A stretch of DNA of 6,072 nt. Origin: B1Sed10-231 sp046483385. Its GTDB lineage: Bacteria > Planctomycetota > Brocadiia > SM23-32. Both the position numbers and the translations under genes were made by a program. The first letter of the stretch is position 1, and each line of letters opens with the position of its first letter. Of the stretch, positions 5,794 through 6,072 are shown piece by piece. A model generated the notes under the pieces. The model made no database searches. It worked only from the letters and a program-made list of their open reading frames with translations, and was not told the DNA's origin. The stretch is taken from contig JAWODG010000208.1 in NCBI GenBank assembly GCA_046483385.1, positions 1 through 6,072 of the forward strand. Direction: 5' to 3'.

Positions 5794-6072
5794 TCAGGCG
5801 CCCCGCCATTGCCGCAGTTCGATGGCAACGCCGTTGGGGTCCTCGATCTCGGCGCGGACCGAGTCTTCCAGCTCTTCGGGTCCCCACGTGATCTCGACGC
5901 CGTTGCCTTCGAGGAACGTAACTGCCTCGTCCATGTCGTCCACCTCCAGGGCCATCATGCGGTAGCCCACATGCCACTCGGCGTGGGGGGCGTCCGCGGC
6001 GCCCTCGACGGATATCAGTTCCAGACCCGTCCCGCCCAACTCGAGGTAAGCGATTTCCCGTATGGTGACGTC
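5794..6072 (-). CDS. VOC (glyoxalase/bleomycin resistance/dioxygenase) family protein, partial
   Basis: The last 92 residues of a VOC-superfamily protein; the N-terminus lies past the right edge. The in-frame TTG at 6039 is inside the domain and is not the start, because the frame continues with REIAYLELGGTGLELIS, a typical end of the first beta-alpha-beta-beta-beta module. The second module shows RMMALEVDDMDEAVTFLEGNGVEI in two steps (38-49 and 50-61), then EDPNGVAIELRQW (77-89). Counting from the edge, the expected metal ligands are Glu18 (LELIS) and Glu85 (AIEL). The position normally held by a His in the H-x-A-x-x-V-D-D motif is Met39. The substrate cannot be told: glyoxalase-like, epimerase-like and resistance-type proteins all look alike at this level. 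It is convergent with the DUF72 gene. Confidence 0.85.
   Translation of the reverse strand, partial: DVTIREIAYLELGGTGLELISVEGAADAPHAEWHVGYRMMALEVDDMDEAVTFLEGNGVEITWGPEELEDSVRAEIEDPNGVAIELRQWRGA

Noticed and set aside
1..6072. CRISPR array, insertion sequence, integration site at the tRNA or phage genes
   Set aside because: No regularly spaced repeats, transposase or integrase motifs, and no second copy of the tRNA 3' end that would mark an attachment site.

Overview
The window is a GC-rich (by eye roughly 60-65%) bacterial chromosomal segment. Shine-Dalgarno-type sites, a tRNA with an encoded CCA end and high GC at third codon positions all fit Bacteria. The gene content is a secreted parallel beta-helix protein, a neutral-ceramidase-like protein, an Abhydrolase_7-type hydrolase, a DUF72 protein and a VOC protein. 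This mix is typical of large-genome heterotrophs such as Planctomycetes, Armatimonadota, Latescibacterota or Poribacteria-like lineages. That placement is inference from gene content; there is no phylogenetic marker beyond one tRNA.

Layout: positions 1-162 hold no recognised gene, only an open minus-strand frame of lower GC that runs off the left edge. Positions 163-1746 (minus) encode an exported right-handed beta-helix protein. Positions 1747-2179 are a gap without a gene but rich in stem-loops: a candidate promoter, a terminator-like hairpin and a set of mutually exclusive stems. A tRNA-Arg(CCT) sits at 2180-2256. A leader with a long inverted repeat follows. Then come three co-directional plus-strand genes: a ceramidase-like protein (2428-3723), an alpha/beta hydrolase (3775-4836) and a DUF72 protein (4931-5635). 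A convergent gap of about 160 bases separates these from a VOC/glyoxalase-type gene on the minus strand (5794 to the right edge), whose N-terminus is outside the window.

The ceramidase-like and hydrolase genes are 51 bases apart and probably co-transcribed. Both look cytoplasmic and hydrolytic, and the divergent beta-helix protein is exported, so a carbohydrate- or lipid-ester-degrading role is possible, but no substrate can be read from the sequence. DUF72 follows after 94 bases and may belong to the same transcript.

I see no CRISPR array, transposase, phage gene or defence system, and no clear new multi-gene system. The points most worth a second look are the ceramidase-like protein with Asn where the catalytic Ser is expected, a VOC domain with Met at a metal-ligand position, and the overlapping RNA stems around the tRNA and in the ceramidase-like leader.
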